A DNA stretch of 64,000 bases from Pacificispira sp040217575 (GTDB taxonomy: Bacteria; Pseudomonadota; Alphaproteobacteria; UBA8366; Aestuariispiraceae), in the NCBI GenBank assembly GCA_040217575.1, contig JAVJPW010000005.1:434001-498000 (forward strand), written 5' to 3'. Made by a program: the position numbers and the translations under genes. Positions 62,533 through 64,000 of the stretch are shown piece by piece. Position 1 is the first letter of the stretch, and every line of letters starts with the position of its first letter. The notes under the pieces are model-generated. The model was given only the letters and a program-made list of their open reading frames with translations. It had not been told where the DNA came from and made no database searches.

Positions 62533-62955
62533 ATGGACGTGAACCTGACTACTCAGGTGCCCTTGCCGCAGGGACAACAGCAGCAATCGGCACCCAATGC
62601 CACCAATCAATCGGGCGCGACTGCGACGGTACAAAATGTGCCGGACAATGTCGTTACCGCGGCGACGGACGCGACGGAAACCAGTGCACGCGAAGACGAT
62701 GCCCTGCGCCGTCAGGACCGATCCGAGCGGGAACAGGCCCTGGCATCGCTGCAGGATTTCCAGCTTCAGGGACTGCGTACGCGCGTTGGCTTTGATGCCG
62801 AAAGCGACCGTGTGTTCCTGGAAATTCTGCTGCCGCGCACGGAAGAGGTCATTCGACGCATTCCGTCGGAGAACCTGATCGAATTCCTTCAGTCGGAAGT
62901 TGACCCGGTGGCGGCACGATCCAGCTCGGCGCAGGCGCTCGACGCCTCGATCTGA
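62533..62955 (+). CDS. flaG: FlaG-like flagellar protein
   Basis: 140 residues; Gln/Thr-rich N-terminus, then a FlaG-type end (G-F-D-A-E-S-D-R-V-F-L-E-I-L and E-E-V-I-R-R-I-P-S-E). FlaG influences filament length in other bacteria; the match is modest. GAGGA lies before the ATG. Confidence 0.65.
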   Translation: MDVNLTTQVPLPQGQQQQSAPNATNQSGATATVQNVPDNVVTAATDATETSAREDDALRRQDRSEREQALASLQDFQLQGLRTRVGFDAESDRVFLEILLPRTEEVIRRIPSENLIEFLQSEVDPVAARSSSAQALDASI

Positions 62956-63010
62956 TCGGCGCTTTCCCCTTTTTCGATTTGCGCCGGCCGCGCCTTTCAC
63001 GGCACGCCCG

Positions 63011-63048
63011 CGCGGACCAGATTTATGTCCGCGTGAACCGGTTTTTTT
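63011..63048 (+). terminator. Possible terminator after the FlaG-like gene
   Basis: CGCGGAC/GTCCGCG stem (63011-63033) followed after a short gap by seven Ts (63041-63048). The gap makes it imperfect. The 392-base region to fliK otherwise shows only the promoter at 63298. Confidence 0.5.
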
Positions 63049-63297
63049 GTCCCGGATCGACCCAACTCAGGGTTCTTTCCCCGGGCGCCCAATTCATTTT
63101 TTAACATCATGATCGGACGCGGATAGCGCATTTTGTACCAGCGCGAAGATTCCCACCTGCAGCGGGCAGAAGATTCCCATCCCATGCCCTTCAGGGGCGT
63201 AACCTACCGTTCGGTCGCAACGCCCTGCCTTAATGGCGCCCACCATAGATTGCCAAATCTCTATAAATTTTAATGCGTTAGAAGCCGTCTCTGAATC

Positions 63298-63312
63298 TGG
63301 CCCGGCAATTGC
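63298..63312 (+). promoter_or_regulatory. Sigma-54 promoter of the probable fliK gene
   Basis: TGGCCCG-GCAA-TTGC(T): GG-N10-GC spacing and a perfect -12 half. The -12 ends 36 bases before the ATG. Confidence 0.75.
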
Positions 63313-63347
63313 TGATATCCCGGCAATATTGTCATTGGAGACGGATC

Positions 63348-64000
63348 ATGTCGGTAAACAATGCCTCGGACGCCATAAACGACCTGTTCGCACTTGCCGA
63401 TCAGCGCCAGCGCGATCAGGACCGCACGTCCACCGCACAGCGTGACAGCGACCGGAATGAAAATGGCGACGGCGGGTCCGTCAGCACCTCCCAGGTGGAG
63501 ACGCAGTTCTCGCAACTTCTGCGCGGGCGCCTTACGTCCAACATTGTCTTCACGCGTCTTGACCAGCAATTGAGCATGCCGCAACGCGTCCATGAGGATC
63601 GCGCGAAGGCGCCGGTGATCGACCGCCGTGAAGACCTGTCCAATGATCGCGATGTCGATGCTTTTGACCCGACGGATACACTGGAAGACGCAAGTCATAC
63701 CGTGGCGGCGGCACCGGTTTCCGACAACCAGGACCATCGGGTCACCCGCACGGACAATAACGGTTCGAATGCCCGAAGTGACAGCCAGCCGGCGAACGAC
63801 GACGCGACACCGGCCCAAGCGGCCCGAAACGCGGGCAAGGGCAATGAGGGCGGCAACCAGAATAATGCCGCGAACCAGCAAAACGCGTCGGCCGCATCGA
63901 AAGCGGCACAAAGGACTGTCGGCGGTGAAAGCCTTCAGACCAATGCCGATACGCCGGAACTGCTGGATGTTGTCACCCGTCAGGCGAACCCGAACGCTCA
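63348..64000 (+). CDS. fliK: Probable flagellar hook-length control protein FliK, 5' part
   Basis: The frame is open from ATG 63348 (GGAG seven bases upstream) to the window edge, so only ~217 residues are seen. They are hydrophilic and low complexity (N, Q, D, A rich), as in FliK N-termini; the conserved C-terminal domain is outside. Sigma-54 promoter, position after FlaG and composition support FliK, but another late flagellar protein is possible. Confidence 0.6.
   Translation, partial: MSVNNASDAINDLFALADQRQRDQDRTSTAQRDSDRNENGDGGSVSTSQVETQFSQLLRGRLTSNIVFTRLDQQLSMPQRVHEDRAKAPVIDRREDLSNDRDVDAFDPTDTLEDASHTVAAAPVSDNQDHRVTRTDNNGSNARSDSQPANDDATPAQAARNAGKGNEGGNQNNAANQQNASAASKAAQRTVGGESLQTNADTPELLDVVTRQANPNA

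Noticed and set aside
62283..62795. 170-residue open frame across the flbT leader into the FlaG-like gene
   Set aside because: Composition is unlike a protein, Cys/Trp/Arg scattered, and it overlaps the better supported FlaG-like frame.
63270..63911. 213-residue reverse frame opposite the probable fliK
   Set aside because: Antisense shadow; the plus frame has a ribosome site, sigma-54 promoter and FliK-like composition.

Overview
The window is about 64 kb of a fairly GC-rich alphaproteobacterial chromosome. Marker genes place it there: FliX, FlaF, FlbT, a CckA-type hybrid kinase, a DUF6468 flagellar protein, a zinc-less DksA, and no sigma-28-type flagellar promoter. The combination flgB-flgC-fliE-fliQ-fliR-flhB-cckA and MotE-DUF6468-FliM-FliL suggests a Rhodospirillales-like lineage. 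I cannot resolve a genus from sequence alone.

Layout. 1-14 kb is mostly housekeeping: the 3' end of a DadA-like amine oxidoreductase, an EAL-domain protein, a PhyH oxygenase, Fe-superoxide dismutase, pepA-holC, the block lptF-lptG-lptD-surA-pdxA-ksgA (LPS export, outer-membrane folding, vitamin B6, rRNA methylation), and recA. 14-41 kb is a large flagellar region: a soluble CckA-type kinase coupled to flhB; fliR, fliQ, fliE, flgC, flgB; then divergently an FlhB-C-terminal paralog, fliO and fliP; a module of a 1206-residue AMIN/TPR-like envelope protein with two MotB-like proteins; DinB; cheY; motE; DUF6468; fliM; fliL; flgF, flgG, flgA, flgH; dksA; fliX; flgI, the rod-binding protein, flgN and flgK. 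41-58 kb is a surface-sugar island: Gfo/Idh oxidoreductase, PhyH oxygenase, CgeB-like glycosyltransferase, DegT aminotransferase, SDR epimerase/dehydratase and SpsF-like nucleotidyltransferase, then a tightly overlapping reverse-strand operon of two flagellin glycosyltransferase candidates (FlmG-like TPR/GT41 and Maf/MptE-like), NeuB, AsnB, an N-acetyl sugar amidotransferase, formyltransferase, methyltransferase and GNAT. 58-64 kb returns to late flagellar genes: flagellin, flgL, flaF, a second formyltransferase-like gene, flbT, a FlaG-like gene and the start of a probable fliK running off the window.

Regulation can be read directly in several intergenic regions. Near-consensus sigma-54 (-24/-12) promoters precede flgB, the FlhB-like gene, flgF, flgI (one mismatch), flgL and fliK, and also the DegT/SDR/SpsF sugar genes, which ties sugar synthesis to the flagellar cascade. 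The flagellin gene instead carries a TTGACA-N17-TATATG sigma-70-type promoter. A TTAA-N7-TTAA CtrA-like site sits next to the flgF sigma-54 promoter.

The two areas most likely to hold something undescribed are the ATGA-coupled MotB-like pair plus giant AMIN/TPR protein (22.0-27.3 kb), in which one MotB-like protein lacks the proton-binding Asp, and the glycosylation island, which couples FlmG-type and Maf-type transferases in one operon and adds two formyltransferases. No tRNA, rRNA, CRISPR array or insertion sequence was seen.
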